Part shown: positions 25,782 through 36,534 of the stretch, in pieces
Layout of the letters: every line of letters begins with the position of its first letter
How positions within the stretch are numbered: the stretch's first letter is position 1
Position numbers and translations under genes: made by a program
The notes under the pieces: generated by a model
Database searches by the model: none
Told to the model about the DNA's origin: nothing
What the model saw: only the letters and a program-made list of their open reading frames with translations
Assembly: GCA_000499405.2 (NCBI GenBank)
Contig: HG738137.1
Span: 18,312,581-18,376,580, forward strand
Direction: 5' to 3'
Length of the DNA: 64,000 nt
Source of the DNA: Onchocerca volvulus
Taxonomy: Eukaryota; Nematoda; Chromadorea; Rhabditida; Onchocercidae

Positions 25782-28071
25782 TCATGGTTTTTGCTCCTTC
25801 TGAATGAAATAAGTAAATTATGATATAATAATTACCTTATTTTGAACAGCAACAGTAACAGAACGCTACACTACAAATAAAGAGAAAAAAATGAATAGGA
25901 ACTTCGAATTTGAGAAATAAAAATCGAGAAAATCATGAGGCTTAAATATATAATAATAAACAATATTTACTTGAAAATGCGAATTCATCTGTTCTGAAAT
26001 ATTGAGTATTTCGGCGACATCTGGCCGTTTACTCGGATCCGAACAAATGCATCGCGATATTAAATCACGCAACTGAAAGTAATATTCACTTTTATAATAT
26101 AAATCACCCATCAGATCTGCCTGCTGCGTTACCCGTTAACATAATCACCCATTATCTAGTGATGATATCTGTAAATGCCAAGTAAGTTGTTTCCAATTTT
26201 GATAAATGAAATTAGCATAAGATCTCAAAATAGAACCTGTTGTGAATAAATATCAGCTGGTAAAGGTGGATATTCGCAATTCTCAATCTTTTTGCACAAT
26301 GAATACAAATTCAATTTATCACCATAAAATGGTGATTGTAATGCAGCCATCTGAATTTTAGACATGAGAAAACATGAGCACATAATATTCATTCGTATAG
26401 AATGATAAACTGAATAATTAACACCTCATGACATGAGTTTCCAAATTACTCTTATTTCCTCCGATCGTTCAGTTGGTGATCATTCAATTTATTTTGATAA
26501 TGTAGCCAAAAGATGACTGCATTTTTATTTAAGATCATCGTTATTTAAATGCTCCAAGTCCCAAAAAAAGATGCAATGTTCAGAGCAAATTTCGAGTTAG
26601 GATAAGAAAATAACAATTCATGCATTCAAGTTTTAGCAGAAATGAAGATGCACCAACTTACCTCATACAATAAGCAACCAATACTCCACAAATCTGATTT
26701 GAAATTATATCCATTCTCTTGTATCCTTTCGGGACTCATATAGTACGGCGTACCAACTAAGGAATGTGCCGCTTTAGTTCTCGAGCTGAAAAGTCTGCCA
26801 AGGCCAAGATCTCCAAGCTTTACGATACCCTCCGCAGTAATGAACACGTTCGCTGGTTTAATATCTGGACAGTATACCGAATAATTTATGTTAGAAATAA
26901 TTCTTTTGTGATAACGAACTCAGTATACAGATAAACATCGGACGTAACAGAAGTTGAAGAAAATTAAAGATGAATAAAAAAAAAGAATTAAACTAATCAC
27001 TCGGATTAATTTATGAGGAAGATATTTTTAATGAAGTTTCAAATATAAATGAAAACTACCTCTATGCATGATTCGTTTAGAATGCATATGCTCCAGTCCA
27101 CGCAATAACTGCACAATGTATTTCCAAATGATACGTTCCGGAATAAGGCGCCTACTTTTCTTAAAATGCTGCAAAAATATATGAAAATTAACGTTTGTAA
27201 TTTTTAGGAAATAATGAATGTAGCAAATAACATGAGTAATATAGTGCTATTTTAAGGAAGTTATAATCCCATTAATGAGGAAATATGGCAAAAGTAATGA
27301 TTCTGCACATCTAATAATATAGTTCCCGTCGGAAATTCTACTTCATTGCTAATCATATTTTTATTTTTAATTACAAGCTTAGTGTTACACATATACATGC
27401 GGTTTTACTATTTATTTTCTTTTGACTTAAAAAGGAATATAAATTATTCTGTGAACTAACCCTTATCATACGACTCAGATCACCAGCGTCCGCTAGCTCA
27501 AGAACAATGTTTAATTGATTGTTTTCGATAAATGAAGCAAAGTACCGAATAACATTAACATGATTTAACTGCTTTAAGAGATCAATTTCTTTGATACAAT
27601 CCTGCCGGTCTTTCGCGTCAACCATATCATAAATCTTAAGCAAGACAATGAGAAAAGAATTCTCCGGATATTAAAGATTTCCTCATAAGAATGAGGAATA
27701 AATATTCTCAAGATCTTCATCTTTTCTATTGGTGACTATTTCGATGCTATATTGATAGTCTTTTTTGGAAAATAAACGAAACTCCTCGTTACCTCAGAAT
27801 ATATATCACAGATGAAATGTGAAATGAAGTTCGGCACTTTCAAATAAAATTATTTTTTATAAATCATAATGAGAATATCTGATGAAAGTATCTGATAAAA
27901 TTGCAATAAATTTTTAGCAAATATAACCTGAACTTTCTTCAATGCGACATAGCTACTATCTTCCTTACATCGTGCCTTATACACTTCCGAAAACTGTCCC
28001 TTACCAATTTTCTTCTCAATTTCAAATGCATCCAATCTCCCATATCTTGCTGATAAATCATTCATCGACAT
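25782..28071 (-). CDS. nekl-3: NEK6/NEK7-type mitotic kinase, copy A (diverged)
   Basis: Seven exons on the minus strand: 28071-27928, 27634-27461, 27168-27060, 26864-26662, 26350-26237, 26072-25971, 25799-25782; 287 residues, nearly all kinase domain. The glycine loop is GKGQFSEV (23-30), the ATP lysine K45 in VALKK, the catalytic HRD aspartate D143, the magnesium motif DLG (161-163, as usual in NEK6/7), then [11 protein letters not shown]. It matches human NEK6/NEK7 and C. elegans nekl-3, which act in mitosis and in moulting and endocytosis. Compared with copy B and human it has drifted: the activation loop is [10 protein letters not shown] instead of [10 protein letters not shown], putting Lys at 173 just before the activating Ser177, and [11 protein letters not shown] replaces [11 protein letters not shown]. 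The last exon stops after KEQKP, while copy B runs 23 residues further. Catalytic residues are intact, so an active kinase is likely. Confidence 0.9.
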
Positions 28072-28096
28072 TTTCTTTTTACTTCTCTTAAATTAT

Positions 28097-28119
28097 GATA
28101 TATATATATATATATATAT
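28097..28119. repeat. (TA)n microsatellite
   Basis: About ten TA units lie just upstream of the start codon of kinase copy A. Copy B has only ATACACATAT at the matching place, so the array expanded or contracted after the duplication. Confidence 0.8.
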
Positions 28120-28466
28120 CTGTAAAAATAAATTTGTGTTTTGCATTGGAAAACTATAACTGAAAAAAAAAAAAAGAAAATTCAATATTCTAAAGCATAA
28201 CTTCTTAAACTGTAATTTACAAAACTGTAGAACTGATATTGAGGAAAAAATGTTATAGTTTAGAATTTGGATTGTAGTCTGATTGGACCGGAGATTGTTT
28301 CTTCTTTCTATTGTGAATCGGCTAGATCAGTAATAGGCTTTATTGAATTTATACGAAATTATACACAATATTACGCTTAAAAAAATGGGAAGGATTGAAT
28401 AAACAATACATGGTTAATAATCAAAGGATATGGATAATCGTTTAAATGTTTATTACGTTGGCGTAC

Positions 28467-28770
28467 CTGCCTTTTAAATGTCACTCTTCTTCACTCCAAA
28501 CTGCTGTTGTTGAATTGTCCTTGCCGTTACTTCGAATTGAGTCGAATTGCTGTTACTAAACTTGTCGAACGGTGTCGAGCTTGAATTGACTCTACTCCGA
28601 AATCCTGATCTTTTAAATTCTTTTCGGAACTCCTCTCCTTCCCTGATCTCCAACTCTCTCCACATGATTGATCGACCTCACATTGTTTGTTTGTGAATCG
28701 AAGTGTTTTGGCGGTAAACATGTTTCTTCTTTTGGCGGGAGGCAGTTTTATCGTCTCTTTGAAACCGTAT
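28467..28770 (-). other. Candidate 5' untranslated exon of kinase copy A
   Basis: On the minus strand this less A+T-rich block ends in a strong donor, GCAG|GTACGC (junction at 28467/28466), upstream of the kinase start. It contains two overlapping short frames of 63-64 codons without recognisable domains, and two E2F-like sites at its upstream edge. The simplest reading is a first, mostly non-coding exon or promoter region spliced towards 28095. Copy B lacks the block. A short separate coding gene is the alternative. Confidence 0.3.
28705..28742. promoter_or_regulatory. Two E2F-like sites
   Basis: GTTTTGGCGGTAAA and TTTTGGCGGGAGG lie 25 bp apart on the plus strand, about 650 bp upstream of the divergently read kinase copy A. 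The second closely matches the E2F consensus TTTGGCGGGAA. E2F control would suit a mitotic kinase. This is inference; the sites fall in the block missing from copy B. Confidence 0.4.
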
Positions 28771-29035
28771 CACGCCACATAACATTTAAACATTCTTATT
28801 TATATACAACTAATTACATCTTTCGGCTGTCGCTGACAACTAAGATAAAGTGAGAGAGGAAAAAAATCTAATAATAGTGATCAGCAAATCATTTAAAAAT
28901 TACTGAAGTATTTTGATTTTCTTTTTTTTAATTTACTAAAAATAGGAGAAATTTTCGATCGTTTCTTAAGAGTTATATTTGCATGTCGTTAGATTTTGTA
29001 GTTTGTGAGGTTGACCATATGCTTGGAAACAACCT

Positions 29036-29160
29036 ATATCTCTATAAATGAAAATGCAGACGTTCGCTATTTTAATTATTAAATCTCCGGAAATTCTCCA
29101 CCGATTGTTTTAAATTTTAACATTACTTTGCATTCGAATAGGCGCGTGTTTCTATATAGA
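29036..29160 (+). mobile_element. Helitron-like terminal repeat
   Basis: It begins CTATAAATGAAAATGCAGACG and includes CTCCACCGATTG and TTGCATTCGAATAGGCGCG, in the same order and spacing as the elements at 729-900 and 58684-58860. It lies at the exact outer edge of duplicated segment A and about 350 bp before the Helitron coding remnant, and may be the head of that decayed element. Confidence 0.5.
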
Positions 29161-29231
29161 CATACTTATTTTTTTTAAATGTGTTACGCCAGTGACAGCT
29201 AAAAGTAAGTGAGCGGACTGGAATTTTTACC

Positions 29232-29318
29232 CCCGCCTTGCATTACGCCTTTATACGCGGACAGAATTTCTTGATCCCGCTCTGCATCACACCTTCATCA
29301 GCGGACAAAATTTATTCA
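29232..29318 (+). repeat. About 43-bp tandem duplication
   Basis: Two imperfect copies, each starting CCCGC(C/T), followed by TGCAT(T/C)AC, then GCGGACA and AATTT. They are markedly more G+C-rich than the surroundings and lie inside the Helitron-like region. Confidence 0.6.
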
Positions 29319-29339
29319 CCACGCCTACTTTTTACATTG

Positions 29340-29425
29340 ACCGCGACCACTTCCTGCAACGTTTCAAGTTCTTCACCGATTGGTTTGGAATTTCACACAA
29401 TGTTGCATTCGAATAGGTGCGTGTT
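29340..29425 (+). mobile_element. Partial Helitron-like repeat
   Basis: A third copy of the block TTCTTCACCGATTGGTTTGG ... TTGCATTCGAATAGGTGCGTG. It lacks the TA-rich head. It directly precedes the Helitron coding remnant. Confidence 0.5.
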
Positions 29426-29504
29426 ATAAATAAGCACAAGAAATGTAATTTAAGCTTTTTCGTTTGTTTTTGCTTTGTGAGGAATGTAGTTGCGTCACAG
29501 AAAT

Positions 29505-30005
29505 GTAGGCGGAAAGTGGTTGAAAGACGTCAATGAGAAACAGGAGATCAGCATCAAACAAGATTGGGTGTTCAGCAATCGCGCGATTACAATAATCTTG
29601 CATTCCAAAAAACCCAGTGATGATTATAGTTTGAACCGGCATGTGTTCTTATCAGCACTATAACTGAAATGTGTCTTTATTGCAAGGTTTTGAAATTAAA
29701 TGGAGAAACGAAAGGGAGACGTGTTGCGCAGCTGAAAAAATTAAATTCCTTCAACTTCGAGAGTCGCCAGAGCCGTTAAAAACTTTACTTCCCGGATATA
29801 CTGCCGATTTAAAGCATTTTCTATTTGTCATCAGGAAATACAACTCCTGAACTTCTGCTTCCAAATGACATCGTTTGGCTTAGAAATTATAACAACACAA
29901 TTCATGCCAATTTTCAAAGTGAAAGGACAAATTTGTCATAAAACCGGCTTCCTGCTTTTGTTGCCAGATGGTCAGCATAAATTCAACAATCTAACAATTC
30001 ATTTG
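29505..30005 (+). pseudogene. Decayed Helitron replication-initiator/helicase N-terminal region
   Basis: Pieces of a Helitron-like N-terminal coding region occur in order but in shifting frames. A charged segment from 29505 contains DQHQTRLG and DYNNLAF. MCLYCKVLKLNGETKG starts at 29669. After a frameshift come CCAAEKIKF, PEPLKTLLPGY and KHFLFVIRKYN. After a second shift come CFQMTSFG, FKVKGQICHKTG and LLLLPDGQHKFN. Intact Helitron proteins have the same series (C-x2-C-x-ALK, GE-x-PG-x-CC, PEPL, a QMTSFG-like motif, GQVYHxxGSLLP). At least two frameshifts and several stop codons make it non-functional, and no helicase domain is seen downstream. The element probably inserted between, or was involved with, the two kinase copies. 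Confidence 0.75.
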
Positions 30006-30367
30006 AAAGTATTCTTTCTATCAGCGACAAAAGAAAAAATAATCTAGTGATTAGCTTATCGATCTCAAGCAGACAGTTTTATACGCAATGCTTTTCTTTC
30101 ATTACGAGCGATGATGGAAAAATTCAATTTTATACTGATCAAAGATTCGACTCGTTAAACGTTAAAATGCATTAAAAACATAATAATGGCATATAGTGTT
30201 ATGCGTTGCCTATGGTAGGTGAAATAAGACAAAACGATTTATTAATCGAAAATAAACTTAAGTTCTTCCAATTATGAATCCAAGTAAAAAGGCCTTAATA
30301 GCTCTATGTTTCGAATATATCACAAACTCCATTACATATATGAGTCTAAAAAGAATAGATATATTTA

Positions 30368-32099
30368 TCACTCGATTTTTTTTACTTTTACGACGTTTTT
30401 CATTGTAGCAATAATTATCGTTACAGTACAGCAAATAACAACGAAAATAGTAATAAATAAAACGAATTTTAATGAAGATGCATTTCCAGTTGGTACTTTA
30501 AATTGTACTGCGTTGTATTCCAAGAAGGGTATTGTTAACCACTCACAGTATGATTTGTTTGAACAATCGCAAGATGCCTGGAAGAAGTTCAAATTGATTT
30601 GAAATTTAAATTAAGTGTATAAACAGAGGTTCAAAAAATTTTGTAAATAGTACCAATATTATTCTTGTCAGTGATTCTCAAAAAGAAAATAGTACATCAC
30701 TTCAATTGATCGGAATAATTTAACTAAAATTATTATCTAATTTGAATTCATACTTTGAATAAATATTTCTTGCAATGGCTGGTTATGAAAGTAGAATTTT
30801 CCATGCATCTCAGAAGCAACTGTGGAGCTGGTATTGTAACTACAGCATCTGAAATTAAAAGCATTGAGGATATTTTAAAAAATGAAAGCAGACATTATTT
30901 TTCCTTCATTTTCCCATTTTCGCGTAAGACAACTTATCAAAAAATTCAGTGAATGAAATGGAATATTTGACAACTGACACTAGTTAATATTAATAAGTTA
31001 TGAATTAAAAAATCAAACAACCTTTCCCAGTAGCAGCATGATAACGCAGATGTATTGGTAGTTCAAAATGCTCTTTGTAAACGAAATTTTTTCTTAATCC
31101 TCTTTTTGAACATATATAAAGTGGTGTATTTTTCGATTTCTCTCTTGAAGCCTCAACGTCGAATGATGCCTCTGCACATATATGAAGAGGGTAATCTTTC
31201 AAACTGCAACACTACTTCTGGACAAAGTTTAAATTTTTTCTTCCTTGCTTATAGAAAATGAGAGAGTTAATTTATTTTTTATACAACAATAAAAATATGG
31301 TACTATGACATGATTGGGATGATAAGATGAATATTTTGAAACAACAGAGCATGATAAATTTGCTTGCAGTGTTTCACTCCTAGAAACTTGCCCAAAGATA
31401 ACAGATTGGATAATTGTTGCGAAATAATGATGTTAGATTCACCTAAAGACTTTAAGAAAGCTCAGAAGATACGGCCGCCAGCTGGTCTGAGAAGACTATG
31501 CTATGTAACTATTAATACTAATTAAAGATTTAATTAAATATAATAGATTCGAACAAATGAAAAGTGTCTGAGATATAAACAAGTCCTTTTTCAAAGATAA
31601 TTTTGGTTTGCTTTGAAAATCACATTATATTTGCCTTTTTTTTTTCCGTTTCTTTCTTTGGTTATTTCGATGGTTTAAACCTCAAATGAATACCTGTCAA
31701 GATCGACATATGCACCTGCAGGAATTGAAAATTTATAGGCAATTAAACAATCCATAAATCGATTTGAACTGCCAATACTAACATCCAGTCTAAGATATCG
31801 ATGGAGACCATCACCATGTCCATGAAATCAGATACTTTTTAAAAAGACCATGCAATAAACAAAAAAACAAAAAAAAATTGTGACTGTTAAAATTGATTCT
31901 CTTGTCTAAGCAATAAAGATTTTGAATTAAAAAGAAAATTTTTTAGAAATGACATCAAAAGTCTGATGCCATTTATTTATAATTTACAAAATGAAACCTT
32001 TATGCTAGCTTTACGTGTCGTTATCGCATCGATCCAACTGCAACGCTGGCAGAAAACTAAGCCAAACACAGCAAAAGAAAGAAAAATATTAATAATCAT
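30368..32099 (-). CDS. pigx: PIG-X, subunit of GPI mannosyltransferase I
   Basis: Six exons on the minus strand: 32099-31998, 31821-31694, 31481-31443, 31203-31022, 30848-30754, 30577-30368; 251 residues (human 258). PIG-X stabilises PIG-M, which adds the first mannose to GPI anchors on the lumenal side of the ER. Residues 1-18 form a signal peptide (MIINIFLSFAVFGLVF). Then come the family motifs DGLHRYLRLDV, FSIPAGAYVD, ELPIHLRYHAATGK, VVTIPAPQLLLRC and VQFKVPTG. One membrane helix lies near 219-241. The end KKIE is a dilysine ER-retrieval signal. All joins are in phase, but exon 2 should begin after TTTCAT at 31827-31822, where an AG acceptor is missing, and exon 3 (39 nt) is less certain. 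It lies between the two kinase copies. A plus-strand frame at 30306-30602 is a shadow of the last exon. Confidence 0.78.
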
Positions 32100-32889
32100 A
32101 CTACTTCAGAAAGCCTTCCATCAAGCTGTAAAATTGAATAATTTTATAACCTCGTATGAAAATATTTTCCACAATTATGCTTCTAGATTCTCTCGATGTT
32201 GAATGCAATTAGTGCAATATTTAGAATTTCATGAATAAGTCTCAAATCCGGATTTGTATTGAAAGACAAAAAAAGCCTATTGACAACACGGAATCTATCA
32301 TCTTTTATTTCCAATTTCTTTCATAATCAGTGAATTACTGATTACTGTAGCTAAAGTCGTACGACAAAATGAATGTCTTTAAAAATAAAAATGAAATCTC
32401 ACAATCGTATCAGTAAAACTTATTTTTTTAATATATATTAGCATACAAGATGGGCGATGTTAGATTGTAAATTTCAATAAATCTATAAGATTTCTTCTTT
32501 TTTGTGTTTGATACGGACAAAATTGACACAAAAGTAATAGTAAAACTCTTCTAACTGTTTGATTAATCAATACAACAGGTTTGCAAACAGAAATAGGATA
32601 GTGGTGGATACGAATTCATAAGATAAGCTTAGAATAATGACTGTCAATATCCTACTTAATTTCGTTTGTTATTAGCTTGCATAAATGTATTCGAAGCGTT
32701 TTTTTAAACGATAAGCAGAACATTTTCTTGGTTAATTAAATTTTAATACACGTTGACATATTTTGACAAATATAGATATCTTAATGCCATTTTAGGAATG
32801 GTACTTTTCATCCACAATTTTGTTTTCGTAAATAAATTATCCAGTAAATAATTTTAAGCAAAGAATTGGAAGAATATATAATGCACGAG

Positions 32890-35780
32890 AAAAAGTCAAT
32901 ACATACATATAATGAAACATCATGTAGCAATTTTTTTTTTTTTAATTTAAATCTGTTTTTTTTTTTTAATTTAAATCTGTTTTCCAAGTGCATATACTAA
33001 GTGCTGAAAACAATAATAGTTTGTATTTGAGTCAGCATCGCTTCGGTTTCGACAATGTGGTCAGTTAATGGTTTTTGCTCCTTCTGACTAAAATAAGCAA
33101 ATTATGATACAGCTATTATTATACTTGAGTATCAACACCAATAGAAAACTACATCACGAACAAAAGAAAAAAAAATGAATAGGAACTTCGAATTTGAGAA
33201 ATAAAAATCGAGAAAATCATGAGGCTTAAATATATAATAATAAACAATATTTACTTGAAAATGCGAATTCATCTGTTCTGAAATATTGAGTATTTCGGCG
33301 ACATCTGGCCGTTTACTCGGATCCGAACAAATGCATCGCGATATTAAATCACGCAACTGAAAGTAATATTCACTTTTATAATATAAATCACCCATCAGAT
33401 CTGCCTGCTGCGTTACCCGTTAACATAATCACCCATTATCTAGTGATGATATCTGTAAATGCCAAGTAAGTTGTTTCCAATTTTGATAAATGAAATTAGC
33501 ATAAGATCTCAAAATAGAACCTGTTGTGAATAAATATCAGCTGGTAAAGGTGGATATTCGCAATTCTCAATCTTTTTGCACAATGAATACAAATTCAATT
33601 TATCACCATAAAATGGTGATTGTAATGCAGCCATCTGAATTTTAGACATGAGAAAACATGAGCACATAATATTCATTCGTATAGAATGATAAACTGAATA
33701 ATTAACACCTCATGACATGAGTTTCCAAATTACTCTTTCTATCCTTCGACCTTTAATTTACTGATTATTCACTTTATTCTAATATTATAGCCAAATTGCT
33801 CCAACTCTCAAAAAGCGATGAGATGTTCAGAGCAAATTTCGAGTTAGGATAAGAAAATAACAATTCATGCATTCAAGTTTTAGCAGAAATGAAGATGCAC
33901 CAACTTACCTCATACAATAAGCAACCAATACTCCACAAATCTGATTTGAAATTATATCCATTCTCTTGTATCCTTTCGGGACTCATATAGTACGGCGTAC
34001 CAACTAAGGAATGTGCCGCTGTAGTTTTCGAGCTGAAAAATCTGCCAAGGCCAAGATCCCCAAGCTTTACGATACCATCCGCAGTAATGAACACGTTCGC
34101 TGGTTTAATATCTGGACAGTATACCGAATAATTTATATTAGAAATAATTCTTTTGTGATAACGAACTCAGTATACAGATAAACATCGGACGTAACAGAAG
34201 TTGAAGAAAATTAAAGATGAATAAAAAAAAAGAATTAAACTAATCACTCGGATTAATTTATGAGGAAGATATTTTTATTTATCAAGTTTCAAGTATAAAT
34301 GAAAACTACCTCTATGCATGATTCGTTTAGAATGCATATGCTCCAGTGCACGCACTAACTGCACAAAGTATTTCCAAATGATGCGTTCAGGAATAAGGCG
34401 CCTGTTTTTCTTAAAATGCTGCAAAAATATTTGGAAACTAAAGTTTGTAAATTTTAGGAAATAACAAATGTAGCAAATAACATAAAGATGAAGGAAAAAA
34501 AAGAGTTAAACTAATCAAATGATAGTTATCATGCAAAATTTAAGAGAGCTATAATCCCATTAATGCGGAATTATGGCAGTAATAAGTATTCTGCACACCT
34601 ATTAATATAGTTCCCATCTGAAATTTCACTTCATTGCATATCTCATTTCTAACAACAAGCCTGATCTTATACTCATACACATGCGGTGTACTAATTTTTT
34701 GTCTTTTGATTTAAAAAGAAATACAAATTATTCTGTGCACTAACCCTTATCATACGACTTAGATCACCAGCGTCCGCTAGCTCAAGAACAATGTTTAATT
34801 GATTGTTTTCGACAAATGAAGCATAGTACCGAATAACATTAACATGATTTAACTGCTTTAAAAGATCGATTTCTTTGATACAATCCTGCCGGGCCTTCGC
34901 GTCAACCATATCATAAATCTTAAGCAAGAACATAAAAAAATGGATTTGAGACAGTTGATACTCCGATAATGAGAAAAGAATTCTCTGAATGTTAAGGATT
35001 TCTCATGAGAGTAAGAAAAGAATATTCATTATAAGGATCTAAATCTTTGCTATTGGTGATTATTTCGATACTATATTGATAGTCATCAAGGAAATAAACG
35101 AAATTTTTCATTAACTTCTGATATATATATATATAAAATATATACAAAAATAGTTTTATATATGTAAAAAATGGTTTTATTTGAATATTTATCTATTCAA
35201 ATAAAACTATTTTTTACAAATCATAATGGAAATATCTAATGAAAATATCGGTAAAAGTTGCAATAAATTTTTAGCAAATATAACCTGAACTTTCTTCAAT
35301 GCGACATAGCTACCATCTTCCTTACATCGTGCCTTATACACTTCCGAAAACTGTCCCTTACCAATTTTCTTCTCAATTTCAAATGCATCCAATCTCCCAT
35401 ACTTTGCTGATAAATCATTCGTCGACATTTTCTTTTCACTTCTCTTAAATTATGATACACATATTTCTGTAAAAATAAATTTGCGTTTGCATTGGAAAAC
35501 TATACGGAAAAATGAAAAAAAGAAAGAAAGAAAATTCAACATTTTAAAAGGTAACTTATTAAACTTTTGTAATTCACAAAATCGGAAAACTAAGATAAAG
35601 TGGAAGAGGAAAAGAATCTAATAATGATAAAATGCGAATTATTTAAAAATTGTTGAAGTACTTTGATTTATAAGAATTTACTAAAAATGACAGAAACTTT
35701 CGACTGTTTCTTAATAGTTTATATTTGCATGTCGTTAAATTTTGTATTTTATAAAAGTTAAGAATATGTTTGGAAACAAT
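32890..35780 (-). repeat. Duplicated segment, copy B (contains kinase copy B)
   Basis: This is the partner of about 25648-29030 and holds all seven kinase exons and their introns. Beyond the start codon, homology resumes at AACTAAGATAAAGTG (35589 here, about 28840 in A) after the roughly 600 bp that only copy A has, and ends near 35780. Confidence 0.85.
32997..35428 (-). CDS. nekl-3: NEK6/NEK7-type mitotic kinase, copy B (conserved)
   Basis: Seven exons on the minus strand: 35428-35285, 34918-34745, 34418-34310, 34111-33909, 33634-33521, 33356-33255, 33083-32997; 310 residues (human NEK7 302). It has the same exon structure as copy A. The activation loop [16 protein letters not shown] appears identical to human NEK7, and [13 protein letters not shown] and YYASF are also closer to human than copy A is. 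After KEQKP the frame stays open for another 23 residues, [12 protein letters not shown] and on. This copy therefore best represents the ancestral nekl-3 function (mitosis, moulting and clathrin-dependent trafficking in C. elegans). It lacks the upstream block with E2F-like sites, so its expression may differ from copy A. Confidence 0.92.
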
Positions 35781-36056
35781 ACATTAATAAAACTAATTAC
35801 TTTTTTCTTTTGGTCAACTATAACTTTGATGATAATGTTACTGAAATCTAAGAAAAAGTGCAAAAAATTCTAAAAAACCAAAAAAAAAAAACTAAAAAAT
35901 GAGCAGACTACTACGTAAACAACAGCAACAAAGATGTGATAAGAAAGGAAGGAGAAAGTATGATGGTGTAGTGATACGATCGCGCATACCAATCAGCGGT
36001 CCTTGTCAATCATATTAATGTGATGTCATCATTGCCATCATGATAAACTTGTCTTA

Positions 36057-36534
36057 ATGGAACCAACTGGTACAGCAGCGCTATTATCGATTATCTTATC
36101 TATCACTGTGAGTATGGACAATCATTATCACAGGTGAATTGTAAGTAGAACTTATCTTTATTTATCGAATCATAACTAACATTACTTTAATGTCTCAAAT
36201 CTCATAATATCACTTTCTTTGATTTCAAAAAGTTTTCGAAATTTTAAAATTTTGTACCTTTCATAATTTTTTATTATATTTAGTTATATTATAAATATAT
36301 ATGATATTTTGCACTTACCATCAACCAACTATCAGATGATTACATATAATAATTTGATCGTATCATGCTCTCGAACAATCAATAACCACGTCTTGTTAGT
36401 ACAATTGTAATGCTACTATGAAACAGCATACTTCGCCGAACCCTCTTAGTAATTTTTGGAATAGTTTGATCGAAATTCCTTTAAATGAGTCATATAAAGA
36501 TCATATCACTCATATGTTTAATAAATCCGTTTGA
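36057..36534 (+). CDS. Candidate small secreted protein
   Basis: Two possible exons, 36057-36107 and 36427-36534, give 52 residues. The first, MEPTGTAALLSIILSIT, looks like a signal peptide and ends at a good donor (ACT|GTGAGT). The second begins after AAACAG and reads HTSPNPLSNFWNSLIEIP on to a TGA, with AATAAA overlapping its end (36520). Supporting points are the signal peptide, the matching phase and the somewhat higher G+C around the first exon. Against it, the acceptor has little pyrimidine tract and I recognise no homologue. If the intron is not used, the first exon reads on as VSMDNHYH to a second donor at 36133. Confidence 0.28.

Larger units (their letters stand above)
25648..29030 (-). 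repeat. Duplicated segment, copy A (contains kinase copy A)
   Basis: This segment aligns by eye with about 32890-35780 in the same orientation, at a spacing of about 7.3 kb. Identity varies: 25891-26453 is identical to 33175-33737, about 26574-27040 differs at a few positions, and both ends are looser. About 600 bp (roughly 28230-28842) have no counterpart in copy B. Homology stops where a Helitron-like repeat begins at about 29036. Confidence 0.85.

Noticed and set aside
30306..30602. 98-codon plus-strand frame with a membrane-like stretch and N-glycosylation motifs
   Set aside because: It lies opposite the last PIG-X exon, which has matching splice signals and family motifs on the minus strand. 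The plus frame is a shadow.
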